Positions 41,851-52,228 are shown, numbered from the stretch's first letter. The stretch is DNA of 64,000 nt from Microbacterium sp. Leaf159 (GCF_001423615.1 NZ_LMOU01000001.1:210742-274741); one strand, 5' to 3'. The notes: generated from the sequence alone by a model not told the origin. Program-made: numbers and translations.

Positions 41851-43943
41851 GCGTTCTCCTTGATGGTCTCGCGTGCGGCCGCGATGACGGCCTCTGTGGT
41901 GATGCCGAACTTCTCGAACAGGGTCTTGTAGTCGGCGGATGCGCCGAAGTGGTCGATGCCGACCGAACGGCCGCGGTCGCCCACGATGCCGCGCCAGCTG
42001 AGGACGGATCCGGCCTCGACCGAGACGCGGGCGGTGACCGCCTTCGGCAGGACCGACTCGCGGTACGCGTCGTCCTGCTCGTCGAACCACTCCAGAGAGG
42101 GAGCGGAGACGACGCGGACGCCGACGCCCTCCTCGGCCAGGGCCGCACGGGCGTCGACCGCCAGCTGAACCTCGGAGCCGGTCGCGATGATGATCACGTC
42201 GGGGGTGCCGTTCGGAGCCTCGGCGAGCACGTATGCGCCCTTCGAGACGCCGTCGGTCGAGGCGAAGACGTCGCCGTCGGCTGCTCCCTGACCGCGCTCG
42301 AACACCGGGATGTTCTGACGGGTGAGGGCGATGCCGGCCGGGCCCTCGTGGCGGCGCAGGATCTCGAGCCAGGCGGCCGAGGTCTCGTTGGCGTCGGCGG
42401 GGCGCACCAGCGTGAAGTTCGGGATGGCGCGGAGCGTGGCGATCTGCTCGACCGGCTGGTGCGTGGGGCCGTCCTCGCCGAGCGCGACGGAGTCGTGCGT
42501 CCAGACGAAGATGCTGGGGACGTTCATCAGCGCGGCCAGACGCACCGGCGGGCGCATGTAGTCGCTGAAGATGAGGAACGTGCCGCCGAAGGCGCGGGTC
42601 GGGCCGTGCAGCACGATTCCGTTGACGATCGCGCCCATGGCGTGCTCGCGGATGCCGAAGTGCAGCACGCGGCCGTAGGGGTCACCCGACCATTCGTGGG
42701 TGGACCACTCGGCGGGGATGAAGGACTTCGAGTCCTTGATCGTGGTGAGGTTCGACTCGGCGAGGTCGGCCGATCCACCCCAGAGCTCGGGGAGCTCGGC
42801 GGCGAGGGCGTTGATGACCTGGCCGGAGGCCGCGCGGGTCGAGACGTCCTTGCCGCTGGCGAAGACGGGGAGAGCTGACGTGATGTCGGCCGGGAGCTCC
42901 TTGGCCTCGAGACGGTCGAGGAGTGCCTTGCGCTCGGGGTTGGCCGCGGCCCACGCGTCGAACGACGTCTGCCACGCGGCACGCGTCTCGGCGGCGCGGT
43001 CGGCGAGCGCGCGGGTGTGGGCGATCACGTCGTCGGCGACGGCGAAGTGCTCCTCGGGGTCGAAGCCGAGGACCTTCTTGGTTGCAGCGAGCTCGTCGCC
43101 GCCGAGGGCCGAGCCATGGATCTTGCCCGAGTTCTGCTTGCCGGGCGACGGCCAGCCGATGATCGTCCTGAGGATGATGAGCGACGGCTTGGAAGTCTCG
43201 CCCTTCGCGGCCTCGATGGCGGCGTTCAGCTCGGCGACGTCCTCGACGTACTCGCCCGTCTTCTTCCAGTCGACGGTCTGGACCTGCCAGCCGTAGGCCT
43301 CGTAGCGCTTCGCGACATCCTCGGTGAAGGCGACGTTGGTGTCGTCCTCGATCGAGATCTGGTTGGAGTCGTAGATCGCGATCAGGTTGCCGAGCTCCTG
43401 GTGGCCGGCGAGCGAGGAGGCCTCGCTGGTGACGCCCTCCTGAAGGTCGCCATCGCCGGCGATCACGTAGACGAAGTGGTCGAACGGGCTCGTGCCCGCA
43501 GCGGCCTCAGGGTCGAACAGGCCACGCTCGTAGCGGGCTGCATAGGCGAACCCGACCGCCGAGGCGAGACCCTGGCCGAGCGGGCCCGTGGTGATTTCGA
43601 CGCCCTTGGTGTGGCCGTACTCGGGGTGTCCGGGAGTGAGCGAGCCCCAGGTGCGAAGCGCCTTGAGATCGTCGAGCTCGAGACCGAAGCCGCCGAGGTA
43701 GAGCTGCACGTACTGCGTGAGCGACGAGTGACCGACCGAGAGGATGAAGCGGTCGCGGCCGAGCCAGTCGGTGTCGGTCGGGTCGTGGCGGAGAACCCGC
43801 TGGTAGAGGAGATACGCGGCTGGAGCGAGGCTCATCGCGGTGCCGGGGTGGCCGTTCCCGACCTTCTCCACGGCATCCGCTGCCAGAAGACGCGCGGTGT
43901 CCACCGCACGTCGGTCGATCTCATCCCACTGCAATTCCGACAC
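41847..43943 (-). CDS. tkt: Transketolase
   Basis: A 698-residue thiamine-diphosphate enzyme. [13 protein letters not shown] is near residue 30, the ThDP-binding GDGDLQEGV near 155, and the pyrimidine-binding and C-terminal domains follow. It moves two-carbon units between sugar phosphates. The GTG at 43943 is preferred because AAGGG lies seven bases upstream and it gives the normal length. An extension to 43988 is open but has no ribosome site. First gene of tkt-tal-pgi-zwf-opcA-pgl. Confidence 0.96.
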   Translation of the reverse strand: MSELQWDEIDRRAVDTARLLAADAVEKVGNGHPGTAMSLAPAAYLLYQRVLRHDPTDTDWLGRDRFILSVGHSSLTQYVQLYLGGFGLELDDLKALRTWGSLTPGHPEYGHTKGVEITTGPLGQGLASAVGFAYAARYERGLFDPEAAAGTSPFDHFVYVIAGDGDLQEGVTSEASSLAGHQELGNLIAIYDSNQISIEDDTNVAFTEDVAKRYEAYGWQVQTVDWKKTGEYVEDVAELNAAIEAAKGETSKPSLIILRTIIGWPSPGKQNSGKIHGSALGGDELAATKKVLGFDPEEHFAVADDVIAHTRALADRAAETRAAWQTSFDAWAAANPERKALLDRLEAKELPADITSALPVFASGKDVSTRAASGQVINALAAELPELWGGSADLAESNLTTIKDSKSFIPAEWSTHEWSGDPYGRVLHFGIREHAMGAIVNGIVLHGPTRAFGGTFLIFSDYMRPPVRLAALMNVPSIFVWTHDSVALGEDGPTHQPVEQIATLRAIPNFTLVRPADANETSAAWLEILRRHEGPAGIALTRQNIPVFERGQGAADGDVFASTDGVSKGAYVLAEAPNGTPDVIIIATGSEVQLAVDARAALAEEGVGVRVVSAPSLEWFDEQDDAYRESVLPKAVTARVSVEAGSVLSWRGIVGDRGRSVGIDHFGASADYKTLFEKFGITTEAVIAAARETIKENA

Positions 43944-44284
43944 TGTGAAGCCCTTCTGCAACTGTTCGAGAGCGTCCGGAGTGCACATTCGCAGACCGCA
44001 ACGTTACGGAGGGGTGTGTGATGTGCGCCGGGCGCGCGAGTCATTTCAGCATAGCGCCGTGGTGTGACCCGTTACCCAGTCTTACAACGCGTCACCAGCC
44101 CAGGAATTCCATGGCGGAGGGGGTGTGTCGCACACTCCTGGGACCGAAGATCAACGTGCACGGAACGCGGTCTCGCGACGCCCCGGGCGCGTCTGCGGAG
44201 GCGGGGCGGGCCGAGTCCTCGGCGTGCCCTAGACTGGGAAACGCTGTCGTGACGCGTGTGGAGGAGGCGATCGAGATCTCGACG
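43944..44284. promoter_or_regulatory. Divergent control region between tkt and ctaB
   Basis: This 341-base gap holds no convincing gene. On the minus strand TATGCT (44053-44048) is a candidate -10 for the tkt operon, giving a leader of roughly 100 bases. On the plus strand TAGACT (44230-44235) is a candidate -10 for ctaB. GGAGGAGG at 44260-44267 lies between an in-frame GTG at 44258 and the ATG at 44285. The rest shows no clear repeat or hairpin. Confidence 0.45.
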
Positions 44285-45190
44285 ATGTCTGATCAGACCG
44301 TTGTGAAGAAGTCCATCGGTCGTACCGTGAAGGCGTACGTCGCCCTCACCAAGCCGCGTGTCCTCGAGCTGCTGCTGGTGTCGACCGTCCCGGTGATGTT
44401 CCTCGCCCAGGGCGGGATGCCCGACCTGTGGCTGGTGCTCGCCACGGTGATCGGCGGCTCGCTGAGCGCCGGTTCGGCAGCGGCGTTCAACATGTACCTC
44501 GATCGAGACATCGACGCGCACATGCACCGCACGGAGAACCGTCCGCTCGTGACGGGAGAGATCACCCCTCGGGGCGCTCTGATCTTCTCCTGGACCCTCG
44601 CCGTGCTCTCGACGGTCTGGCTCTGGTTCACGACGAACTGGCTGGCGGCCACGCTGTCGGCAGTCGCGATCTTCTTCTACGTCGTGATCTACACGATGAT
44701 CCTCAAGCGCCGCACCGAGCAGAACATCATCTGGGGCGGCATCGCCGGATGCTTCCCGGTTCTCATCGGCTGGGCGGCCGTCACCGGTTCGCTCGACTGG
44801 CCGGCGTTCATCCTCTTCGCCCTGATCTTCCTCTGGACGCCGCCGCACTACTGGCCGCTCTCGATGAAGTACAAGGACGACTACGACGACGTCGACGTGC
44901 CCATGCTCGGAGTGACCCGCAACGCCTCGCAGGTCGGCCTCCAGGTCATCCTGTACGCCTGGGCGACCATCGCCTGCTCGCTGCTGCTGATCCCCATCGC
45001 GAACATGGGCCTCGTCTACACCGTCTCCGCCCTGGTGTTCGGCGGTTGGTTCATCTACGAGTCGCACCGCCTGTACAACCAGGCTGTGCGGGGGAACGAG
45101 GCGCGGCCGATGCGAGTCTTCCACGCCTCGATCACCTATTTGACGCTGATCTTCGTGGCCGTCGCGGTCGACCCGCTGCTTCCGTTCTGA
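44285..45190 (+). CDS. ctaB: Protoheme IX farnesyltransferase (heme O synthase)
   Basis: A 301-residue UbiA-family prenyltransferase with about nine membrane spans. [17 protein letters not shown] is near residue 22, the Asp-rich [20 protein letters not shown] near 75 and the second acidic loop [13 protein letters not shown] near 197. It adds farnesyl to heme B for cytochrome oxidase. A GTG at 44258 in frame would add nine residues; which start is used is unclear because the GGAGGAGG is too far from the ATG. Divergence from tkt is a common actinobacterial arrangement. Confidence 0.94.
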   Translation: MSDQTVVKKSIGRTVKAYVALTKPRVLELLLVSTVPVMFLAQGGMPDLWLVLATVIGGSLSAGSAAAFNMYLDRDIDAHMHRTENRPLVTGEITPRGALIFSWTLAVLSTVWLWFTTNWLAATLSAVAIFFYVVIYTMILKRRTEQNIIWGGIAGCFPVLIGWAAVTGSLDWPAFILFALIFLWTPPHYWPLSMKYKDDYDDVDVPMLGVTRNASQVGLQVILYAWATIACSLLLIPIANMGLVYTVSALVFGGWFIYESHRLYNQAVRGNEARPMRVFHASITYLTLIFVAVAVDPLLPF

Positions 45191-45582
45191 GGCTCGTCGT
45201 TCTCGACGATCGTCTCGTCCTCCGACGAGACGAGGGTGGGGGCGTCATCCGTGGCCGGCTCGATCGCGTCGTCGGCGTCAGCCTCTGACGTCCAGTCGAT
45301 GGGCTCGACGACGACCGGTGCGGTCGTGGGCATGAGCGCCTGCACCGCCGTGAGAGCGATCGCGATGAGGAGTCCGATGACTCCGGCGCCCAGCAGGGCC
45401 GCGCCGACCACGACGAGCGACTGGCCGACATAGACCTCGATGCCCGTGGCCGTGCCGTCGAGGAGAGTGCTCGTCATCGTGCCGACCTGCCCGGCGATCA
45501 GCCATCCGCCGACGCCCGCCGAGGCGAGCGAGAGCACGAGGAGGAGCCAGAAGCCGATGCTGCGTGTCAGTGACTTGTTCAT
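45136..45582 (-). CDS. Small hypothetical membrane protein
   Basis: A 148-residue protein with two membrane spans (about residues 11-33 and 52-83) and a long acidic C-terminal tail rich in Asp, Glu, Ser and Thr. I do not recognise a family with known function. The 3' end overlaps the convergent ctaB by 55 bases, and the overlapping part encodes the low-complexity tail. An in-frame GTG at 45591 is an alternative start. Its position between ctaB and ctaA hints at, but does not show, a link to heme A or oxidase assembly. Confidence 0.7.
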   Translation of the reverse strand: MNKSLTRSIGFWLLLVLSLASAGVGGWLIAGQVGTMTSTLLDGTATGIEVYVGQSLVVVGAALLGAGVIGLLIAIALTAVQALMPTTAPVVVEPIDWTSEADADDAIEPATDDAPTLVSSEDETIVENDEPQNGSSGSTATATKISVK

Positions 45583-45668
45583 GTCTGCCACGGTGCACGA
45601 CGAACTGATGAGCCTCTGATGTCGCAGCTATGCATCCACTGTGCCGGTCGCCGGGCCGGCGGTCGTCG

Positions 45669-46778
45669 TCACTCCCGAGCGGCGACCGGCTTCTTCAGGT
45701 GCAGCACCACGACCGTGTAGGCGGCGGCCGACAGCGAAGCGAGCACCATGTGGATGCCGACGAGCAGCGGGGGAAGTCCCTCACGCGCCTGCCAGATGCC
45801 GACGCCCACCTGCACGAGGATCGCGAGCACGAGGACGAGCAGCCATTTGCGGGGTTCCAGCCGAAGAGCCCACGCCGAGATCGTCAGAGCGGCGACGAGA
45901 GCGGCGAGGATGTATCCGGGCCACGAGTGCACGTGGGCGAGGATCGTGGCGTCGAATCCGTGCCGCAGCACGTCGGCGTCGCCGGAGTGCGGCCCCGAGC
46001 CCGTCGTCAGAACACCGAACACGATCGTGACGGCCAGTGCGAGACCGGTGACATGGCTGAGGATGGCGAACCACTTCGGGACGGCGCTCACACGGGGTCC
46101 GGCAGCAGCGTAGAGGCGCACCAGGAACGCCGCCGTGACGCACACGAGCAGCAGCGACGAGACGTAGTGGAACCCGACGATGAAGGGGTTCAGGCCGGTG
46201 AGGACGGTGATGCCTCCCACGAGTGCCTGTGCCACGACTCCGACGAGCACGACCCAGGCGAGGACGACGAGATCACGCCGCTCTGACGCGAGCCTGAGTG
46301 AACGGATCATCGCGGCGATCACCGTGACGAGCAGCGCGCCCATGGCGAAGGGCGTCGCCGGAAGGGAGAACAGAGAGACCAGCCCGAAGACGACGGCCGC
46401 GGCGACGATGCCGCTCGCGGCGAAGCGCAGAGCGGAGAACACGAGGCGTCTGCCGCCCACGCGCGCCAGCACGAGCAGGAGGACTGCGAGCGCGATGATG
46501 CCGACGACGCCCGTCATCACGCGGTTGCCGAACTCGATGATCCCGTGTATTCCCTGATCGGCATAGATCGGCACGAGGGACTCGGGAGTGCACAGCGGCC
46601 ACTCCGAGCATCCGAGCCCGGAGCCGGTGAGGCGCACCGCGCCTCCGGTGCCGATGATGATGGTCTGCGCAAGGAACGAGAGCCAGGCGCACACGCGCAG
46701 CATCCGTCCCCACAGGAGCGCGGCCGTCGAGGTCGTCTGCGGTGCATTCGTGGGGGAGGAGATCGTCGTCTCGGGCAT
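45669..46778 (-). CDS. ctaA: Heme A synthase (CtaA/COX15 family)
   Basis: A 369-residue membrane protein with about eight spans. GGAVRLTGSGLGCSEWPLC near residue 45 carries a paired-Cys loop. Candidate heme-ligand His residues lie in IIEFGNRV-adjacent and GFHYVSS segments, and in ILAHVHSWPG near 285 and GIHMVLAS near 342. It oxidises heme O to heme A, the step after CtaB. GGAGAG precedes the ATG by six bases. Confidence 0.93.
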   Translation of the reverse strand: MPETTISSPTNAPQTTSTAALLWGRMLRVCAWLSFLAQTIIIGTGGAVRLTGSGLGCSEWPLCTPESLVPIYADQGIHGIIEFGNRVMTGVVGIIALAVLLLVLARVGGRRLVFSALRFAASGIVAAAVVFGLVSLFSLPATPFAMGALLVTVIAAMIRSLRLASERRDLVVLAWVVLVGVVAQALVGGITVLTGLNPFIVGFHYVSSLLLVCVTAAFLVRLYAAAGPRVSAVPKWFAILSHVTGLALAVTIVFGVLTTGSGPHSGDADVLRHGFDATILAHVHSWPGYILAALVAALTISAWALRLEPRKWLLVLVLAILVQVGVGIWQAREGLPPLLVGIHMVLASLSAAAYTVVVLHLKKPVAARE

Positions 46779-46835
46779 AAGTCTCTCCGAACCGCGCCGG
46801 ACACGGCGAGCGGCCCTGTCTTCAGGCGGAACCTG

Positions 46836-46841
46836 TAGAAT
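46836..46841 (+). promoter_or_regulatory. Candidate promoter of the suf operon
   Basis: TGTAGAAT includes a TAGAAT -10 at 46836-46841, which would leave a leader of about 160 bases before sufB. The leader contains a 12-codon frame from ATG 46854 with no obvious role. The 232-base gap between ctaA and sufB contains no other gene. Confidence 0.4.
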
Positions 46842-47011
46842 CGGATTGTTGTGATGAGCGCTGACCGCGCTGAAGCATCGCTAACAGTTTAGGCGCGATG
46901 GATGCGCCGGTGATGAGGGCCCACCAACGGCACCCGCTCCCGCAGACTCGACGGGGATCAGGTGTGTCGGGGCGGATGACACCGTTTTGGGACCTGTGAG
47001 GAGAGTGTGTG

Positions 47012-48430
47012 ATGTCGGATGTGCTGATCGACCGCCCGGAGCTTGACGGCCTGGGGGTGTACGAATTCGGGTGGCATGACGAAGATGCTGCCGGAGCCAT
47101 CGCCAAGCGCGGTATCTCCGAAGAGGTGGTCCGTGGGATCTCGGCGCTCAAGCATGAGCCCGAATGGATGCTGAAGACCCGTCTCAAGGGATACCAGCTC
47201 TTCGGACGCAAGCCGATGCCGACCTGGGGCGCAGACCTCAGCGAGATCGACTTCGACAACATCAAGTACTTCGTGCGCTCCACCGAGAAGCAGGCGCAGT
47301 CGTGGGAAGATCTTCCCGCCGAGATCCGTGAGACCTACGAGCGCCTCGGCATCCCCGAGGCCGAGCGTCAGCGTCTCGTGGCCGGCGTCGCGGCTCAGTA
47401 CGAGTCCGAGGTCGTCTACCACCAGATCCGCGAAGACCTGGAGGAGCAGGGCGTCATCTTCATGGACACCGACACGGCGCTCCGTGAGCACCCCGAGTTC
47501 TTCGAGGAGTACTTCGGATCGGTGATCCCGGCCGGGGACAACAAATTCGCGGCCCTGAACACCGCCGTGTGGTCGGGCGGATCGTTCGTCTACGTCCCCA
47601 AGGGCGTGCACGTCGAGATCCCCCTGCAGGCGTACTTCCGCATCAACACCGAGAACATGGGCCAGTTCGAGCGGACCCTGATCATCGCCGACGAGGACAG
47701 CTACGTCCACTACATCGAGGGCTGCACGGCCCCGATCTACAAGTCGGACTCGCTGCACTCGGCCGTCGTCGAGATCATCGTGAAGAAGAACGCCCGCGTT
47801 CGCTACACGACGATCCAGAACTGGTCGAACAACGTCTACAACCTCGTCACCAAGCGTGCGGTCGCGCACGAGGGCGCGACGATGGAGTGGGTCGACGGCA
47901 ACATCGGCTCCAAGGTGACGATGAAGTACCCGTCGATCTACCTGATGGGCGAGCACGCCAAGGGCGAGACGCTCTCGGTCGCGTTCGCGGGCCCCGGACA
48001 GCACCAGGACGCCGGCGCGAAGATGATCCACATGGCTCCCTACACGCAGTCGTCGATCGTCTCGAAGTCGATCGCGCGTGGCGGTGGACGTGCCGGATAC
48101 CGTGGCGAGGTGCGAGTGGACGCCAACGCGCACCACTCCGCGAACACCGTGCGCTGCGACGCCCTGCTCGTCGACACCAAGTCGCGCTCCGACACCTACC
48201 CGGCGATCGACATCCGTGTCGACGACGTGCAGCTGGGCCACGAGGCCACGGTCTCGAAGGTCAGCGAAGAGCAGCTCTTCTACCTCCAGTCCCGCGGCAT
48301 GCCCGAGGACGAGGCGATGGCGATGATCGTGCGCGGCTTCATCGAGCCGATCGCGCGGGAGCTGCCGATGGAGTACGCGATGGAATTGAACAAGCTCATC
48401 GAGATGGGCATGGAAGGATCGGTCGGCTGA
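47012..48430 (+). CDS. sufB: Fe-S cluster assembly protein SufB
   Basis: A 472-residue SufB, the scaffold-forming subunit of the SufBCD complex. It has the beta-helical core with [19 protein letters not shown] near residue 195 and C-terminal [17 protein letters not shown] near 390. GAGGAG lies eight bases before the ATG; a GTG at 47009 is immediately upstream. It begins the suf run, with no adjacent sufR regulator. Confidence 0.97.
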   Translation: MSDVLIDRPELDGLGVYEFGWHDEDAAGAIAKRGISEEVVRGISALKHEPEWMLKTRLKGYQLFGRKPMPTWGADLSEIDFDNIKYFVRSTEKQAQSWEDLPAEIRETYERLGIPEAERQRLVAGVAAQYESEVVYHQIREDLEEQGVIFMDTDTALREHPEFFEEYFGSVIPAGDNKFAALNTAVWSGGSFVYVPKGVHVEIPLQAYFRINTENMGQFERTLIIADEDSYVHYIEGCTAPIYKSDSLHSAVVEIIVKKNARVRYTTIQNWSNNVYNLVTKRAVAHEGATMEWVDGNIGSKVTMKYPSIYLMGEHAKGETLSVAFAGPGQHQDAGAKMIHMAPYTQSSIVSKSIARGGGRAGYRGEVRVDANAHHSANTVRCDALLVDTKSRSDTYPAIDIRVDDVQLGHEATVSKVSEEQLFYLQSRGMPEDEAMAMIVRGFIEPIARELPMEYAMELNKLIEMGMEGSVG

Positions 48431-48431
48431 G

Positions 48432-49637
48432 ATGACGGCCCAGACGACGACGCCCACGGCGTCGCATCATTCGAGCGCGCATGTCGACCCGGCCGCGCAG
48501 GTCGCGGACGCCGGATTCGTTCCGGTTCAGACGCGTTCCGAGCGCCCGCATTCGTTCGAGCCGGCGGACTTCGGCGCGCCGACCGGCCGCGAGGTCAACT
48601 GGAAGCACACGCCCGTCGCGAAGCTCTCGTCCCTCTTCGAGGTCGCGGGCTCCGCTGAAGGAGTGAGATACACGTTCGGCGCAGGAGAGCAGTACGTCTC
48701 CGCGCCGCTCGCCTCCGGCGATGCTCCCCGCGGCGAAGTCTTCCTCGCCGAGGACATCACCGCGGCCATCGCGTGGCAGGGCTCGCCTGAAGCGCTGCAC
48801 ATCCGCATCCCTCGTGAAGAGGAGGTCGCAGAGCCGATCCTCGTGGCGATCGACGGTCTCGGCGCAGAACTGCGCGCCGATGCCCACATCGTGATCGAGG
48901 CGCTCGAGCACAGCTCGGCCACCGTCGTGCTCCAGCACACCGGAGCCGCGCAGTACTCGCAGAACGTCGAGATCATCGTGCGCGACGGAGCGAAGCTCAC
49001 CGTCATCAGCCTGCAGCAGTGGCAGGATGCGGCCGTGCACACCTCTGCGCACCAGGCGCGGGTCGACGCGGATGCCACCCTCAAGCACTTCGTCATCAGC
49101 TTCGGCGGCGGCGTCGTGCGCGTGAACCCGAGCGTCGAGCTCGCGGGTGCCGGATCCGAGGGCTACCTCTACGGTCTGTCGTACGCCGATGCGGGTCAGC
49201 ACCTCGAGAGCCAGGTGTACCTGCACCACAAGGGCGCGCACACCAAGGGCGACGTGCTCTACAAGGGTGCGCTCCAGGGCGAGGGCGCGCACAGCGTCTG
49301 GATCGGCGACGTGCTGATCGGCGCCGACGCGACGGGCACCGACTCGTACGAGGCGAACCGCAACCTGGTGCTCACCGAGGGCGCTCGTGCCGACTCGATC
49401 CCGAACCTCGAGATCGAGACCGGAGACATCCTCGGCGCCGGCCACGCCAGCGCCACAGGTCGCTTCGACGACGAGCAGCTCTTCTACCTGCAGGCTCGCG
49501 GCATCAGCGAAGAGGAAGCACGCCGTCTCGTGGTGCTCGGATTCCTCACCGACATCGTCCAGCGCCTGGGCATCCCGGCTCTGGAGACCGAGCTGCTCGA
49601 CGCTATCGAGACGGAGCTCGCCGAGGTGAACGCGTGA
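48432..49637 (+). CDS. sufD: Fe-S cluster assembly protein SufD
   Basis: A 401-residue SufD, paralogous to SufB and partner in SufBC2D. The core contains YLYGLSYADAGQHLESQVYLHHKG-type repeats after residue 245, HTKGDVLYKGAL near 275 and the C-terminal DEQLFYLQARGISEEEARRL shared with SufB. It starts one base after the sufB stop and its own stop overlaps the Rieske gene as GTGA. Confidence 0.96.
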   Translation: MTAQTTTPTASHHSSAHVDPAAQVADAGFVPVQTRSERPHSFEPADFGAPTGREVNWKHTPVAKLSSLFEVAGSAEGVRYTFGAGEQYVSAPLASGDAPRGEVFLAEDITAAIAWQGSPEALHIRIPREEEVAEPILVAIDGLGAELRADAHIVIEALEHSSATVVLQHTGAAQYSQNVEIIVRDGAKLTVISLQQWQDAAVHTSAHQARVDADATLKHFVISFGGGVVRVNPSVELAGAGSEGYLYGLSYADAGQHLESQVYLHHKGAHTKGDVLYKGALQGEGAHSVWIGDVLIGADATGTDSYEANRNLVLTEGARADSIPNLEIETGDILGAGHASATGRFDDEQLFYLQARGISEEEARRLVVLGFLTDIVQRLGIPALETELLDAIETELAEVNA

Positions 49638-49960
49638 GCGCCGAGCGCGTGTGCGGCGTCGCGGAACTCGAGCAGGACATGCCGATCCGTGTCGAGCCGA
49701 ACGGCGTGCCGATCACCGTGATCAAGGACTCCGAAGGCGTCATCCACGCCATCGGAGACACCTGCACGCACGGCGACATCTCTCTCGCCGAGGGCTTCGT
49801 CGAGGGTGACACGGTCGAATGCTGGGCCCACGGCTCGGCGTTCTCGCTGCTCACCGGCAAGCCCCAGAATCTCCCCGCTTATGAGCCCGTTCCGGTCTAC
49901 GTCGTCGAGATCGACGGCGACGACGTGCTCATCGACCCGACTGTGACGAAGGAAGTCTGA
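49634..49960 (+). CDS. Rieske-type 2Fe-2S ferredoxin (suf-associated)
   Basis: A 108-residue Rieske protein, one domain only. The cluster ligands are CTH (Cys44, His46) and CWAH (Cys63, His66). Members are annotated as non-heme iron oxygenase ferredoxin subunits, but no oxygenase is nearby. Its place between sufD and sufC, with no gaps, suggests a role as electron carrier or client in Fe-S assembly. It is commonly found in actinobacterial suf operons. Confidence 0.93.
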   Translation: MSAERVCGVAELEQDMPIRVEPNGVPITVIKDSEGVIHAIGDTCTHGDISLAEGFVEGDTVECWAHGSAFSLLTGKPQNLPAYEPVPVYVVEIDGDDVLIDPTVTKEV

Positions 49961-50731
49961 ATGTCTGTTCTTGAAATCCGCGACCTGTACGTGACGGTCG
50001 AGACCGAGGCGGGTACCACCCCGATCCTCAACGGCATCAACCTCACCATGAACACCGGTGAGACGCACGCGATCATGGGCCCCAACGGCTCGGGCAAGTC
50101 GACGCTCGCTTACACGATCGCCGGACACCCGAAGTACACGGTGGCCTCGGGCTCGATCACCTTCGACGGCCAGGACGTGCTCGAGATGAGCGTCGACGAG
50201 CGCGCTCGCGCCGGACTGTTCCTCGCCATGCAGTACCCGGTCGAGATCCCGGGTGTGACGGTGACGAACTTCCTCCGCACCGCCAAGACGGCCCTCGACG
50301 GTGAAGCCCCCGCGATCCGCGGCTGGACCAAGGACGTCAAGGCGGCCATGGCGAACCTCCGCATGGATCCGAAGTTCGCGCAGCGCAACGTCAACGAGGG
50401 CTTCTCGGGTGGCGAGAAGAAGCGTCACGAGATCCTCCAGCTCGAGGTGCTCAAGCCGAAGTTCGCGATCCTCGACGAGACCGACTCCGGTCTCGACGTC
50501 GACGCACTGAAGATCGTCTCCGAGGGTGTCAACCGCGCCAAGGAGTCGACCGGCCTCGGCGTTCTGCTCATCACGCACTACACGCGCATCCTCCGCTACA
50601 TCCGTCCCGACTTCGTGCACGTGGTCGTCGCGGGCAAGATCGTCGAAGAGGGCGGCCCGGAGCTGGCCGACCGGCTCGAGGACGAGGGATACGACCGTTT
50701 CCTCGACCCCGCAGCCCCCATCGAGGCGTAG
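49961..50731 (+). CDS. sufC: Fe-S cluster assembly ATPase SufC
   Basis: A 256-residue ABC-type ATPase of the SufBCD complex. Walker A is GPNGSGKST near residues 34-42, the signature is FSGGEKKRHEI near 147 and Walker B is FAILDETDSGLD near 170, with SufC-typical KKRHEILQ. The ATG directly follows the Rieske stop. Its TAG stop is the first half of a TAGGCT -10-like element for the next gene. Confidence 0.97.
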   Translation: MSVLEIRDLYVTVETEAGTTPILNGINLTMNTGETHAIMGPNGSGKSTLAYTIAGHPKYTVASGSITFDGQDVLEMSVDERARAGLFLAMQYPVEIPGVTVTNFLRTAKTALDGEAPAIRGWTKDVKAAMANLRMDPKFAQRNVNEGFSGGEKKRHEILQLEVLKPKFAILDETDSGLDVDALKIVSEGVNRAKESTGLGVLLITHYTRILRYIRPDFVHVVVAGKIVEEGGPELADRLEDEGYDRFLDPAAPIEA

Positions 50732-50734
50732 GCT
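50729..50734 (+). promoter_or_regulatory. -10-like element overlapping the sufC stop
   Basis: TAGGCT begins with the sufC stop codon and lies seven bases before the ATG at 50742. It could provide an internal leaderless promoter for sufT and the aminotransferase. The context is identical in hexamer and spacing to that of the DUF1990 gene. Confidence 0.4.
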
Positions 50735-50741
50735 GATTCGC

Positions 50742-51071
50742 ATGACAGCCACCCTCACGGACCAGAAGTACGACGAGGTCACCGAGGCACTCAAAGACGT
50801 CATGGACCCGGAGCTCGGGATCAACGTCGTCGACCTCGGTCTCATCTACGACCTCGCGTGGGATGACGAGAACGATGCTCTCGTCATCCACATGACACTG
50901 ACCAGTGCCGGCTGCCCGCTGACCGACGTCCTCGAAGACCAGACCGCGCAGGCTCTGGACAGCGTCGTCGATCGCTTCCGCATCAACTGGGTGTGGATGC
51001 CGCCGTGGGGTCCGGAGAAGATCACCGACGACGGCCGCGACATGATGCGCGCCCTCGGCTTCGCCATCTGA
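50742..51071 (+). CDS. sufT: Metal-sulfur cluster assembly factor (DUF59/MIP18, SufT-like)
   Basis: A 109-residue DUF59 protein. It shows the family pattern DVMDPELGINVVDLGLIYD near residues 18-36, MTLTSAGCPLTDVL near 52 (with the conserved Cys) and a C-terminal WMPPWGPEKITDDGR. SufT-type proteins help mature Fe-S proteins, especially under high demand. It ends two bases before the aminotransferase start. Confidence 0.9.
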   Translation: MTATLTDQKYDEVTEALKDVMDPELGINVVDLGLIYDLAWDDENDALVIHMTLTSAGCPLTDVLEDQTAQALDSVVDRFRINWVWMPPWGPEKITDDGRDMMRALGFAI

Positions 51072-51073
51072 GG

Positions 51074-52228
51074 ATGCTCGAGGTCAAGGCTCTGCCTCTG
51101 GCCGAGCTCCGCGAGCGGACGAGCGAGAAGTGGCGGGAGTATCCCGCCGATGTGCTTCCGCTGTTCGTCGCGGAGACCGACTTCCCTCTCGCGCCCGCGA
51201 TCTCGGCAGCGCTTCGCCGCGCCGTCGAGACGGGGGACACCGGGTACATCGCGTCGCGGACGCCGTTGCCGTCCGCCTACGCGGCATTCGCCCGGCGACG
51301 ATTCGGATGGGACGTCGATCCTGCGCGCATGCGCAGTACTGCGGACGTCAGCATGGGCATCGTGGAGATCCTCCGTCGCGTCACCCAGCCGGGGGAGCGC
51401 GTCGTCGTGACTCCTCCCGTGTATCCGCCGTTCTACGATCTGGTCGCCGAAGCCGGCGCTGAGGTCTCGCGGGTTCCGCTGCGTGACACGGGCACGGCGT
51501 GGGAGCTCGACCTCGACGGCATCCGTGCCGCGTTCGAGGACGGCGCGACCGCGATCCTGCTCTGCAACCCGCATAACCCGACGGGGACGGTCCACAGCCG
51601 CGACTCTCTCGCCGCGCTGGCCGAGATGGCGGACGAGTTCGGCGCATCCGTGATCTCCGACGAGATCCATGCGCCGCTGGCGCAGCCGGGAACCGGGTTC
51701 ACGCCGTTCCTCGACACCGGCGAGGCTGCCGAGCGGGTCGGATTCGCGGTCGTCAGCGCCAGCAAGGCGTTCAACCTCGCCGGCCTCAAATGCGCCTTGA
51801 TGGTGACGGCATCCGACGCCACGAGCGAGGTCGTGCGTGGCCTGCCTATCGAGGTCGTCTGGCGCACCGGGCAGTTCGGTCTTCTCGCCGCGGTCGCCGC
51901 GTTCTCGGAGGAGAGCGACGAGTGGCTCGACGGACTGCTGAGGACGCTCGATGCGAATCGAGTGCTTCTCGAGGATCTGCTGGCATCGAGACTGCCCGAG
52001 GCACGCTATCGGATGCCGGACGCGGGCTACCTCGCGTGGATCGACCTCTCAGGCCTCGGATGGGGTGAGAACCCGGCGCGCCGCATCCTCAAGGAGGCCA
52101 GGGTCGCCCTGCACTTCGGCCCGGCCTTCGGAGACGAAGGCGCGGGGTACGTGCGTCTGAACTTCGGCACGAGCCCCGAGATCATCACCGAAGCCGTGGA
52201 GCGCATCGCGGCGCTCGTGCAGAGGTGA
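51074..52228 (+). CDS. MalY/PatB-type PLP enzyme (probable C-S beta-lyase)
   Basis: A 384-residue fold-type I PLP enzyme. FVAETDFPLAPAISAALRRA near residue 32, LLCNPHNPTGTVHS near 165 and the Schiff-base Lys in SASKAFNLAGLKCA near 234 match the MalY/PatB group. These cleave cystathionine or other cysteine conjugates to pyruvate, ammonia and a thiol. It follows sufT by two bases. It is not a SufS-type cysteine desulfurase (class V), which is otherwise missing here. A 14-base tandem repeat overlaps its stop. Confidence 0.88.
   Translation: MLEVKALPLAELRERTSEKWREYPADVLPLFVAETDFPLAPAISAALRRAVETGDTGYIASRTPLPSAYAAFARRRFGWDVDPARMRSTADVSMGIVEILRRVTQPGERVVVTPPVYPPFYDLVAEAGAEVSRVPLRDTGTAWELDLDGIRAAFEDGATAILLCNPHNPTGTVHSRDSLAALAEMADEFGASVISDEIHAPLAQPGTGFTPFLDTGEAAERVGFAVVSASKAFNLAGLKCALMVTASDATSEVVRGLPIEVVWRTGQFGLLAAVAAFSEESDEWLDGLLRTLDANRVLLEDLLASRLPEARYRMPDAGYLAWIDLSGLGWGENPARRILKEARVALHFGPAFGDEGAGYVRLNFGTSPEIITEAVERIAALVQR

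Noticed and set aside
39134..42148. An open frame of about 1000 codons on the minus strand spanning pgi and beyond
   Set aside because: Only the part to 40741 is pgi. The upstream extension runs out of frame through tal and tkt and lacks coding bias.
51074..52228. The PLP enzyme after sufT as a SufS cysteine desulfurase
   Set aside because: Motifs match the MalY/PatB fold-type I group (NPHNPTG, SASKAFNLAGLK) and not class V desulfurases.
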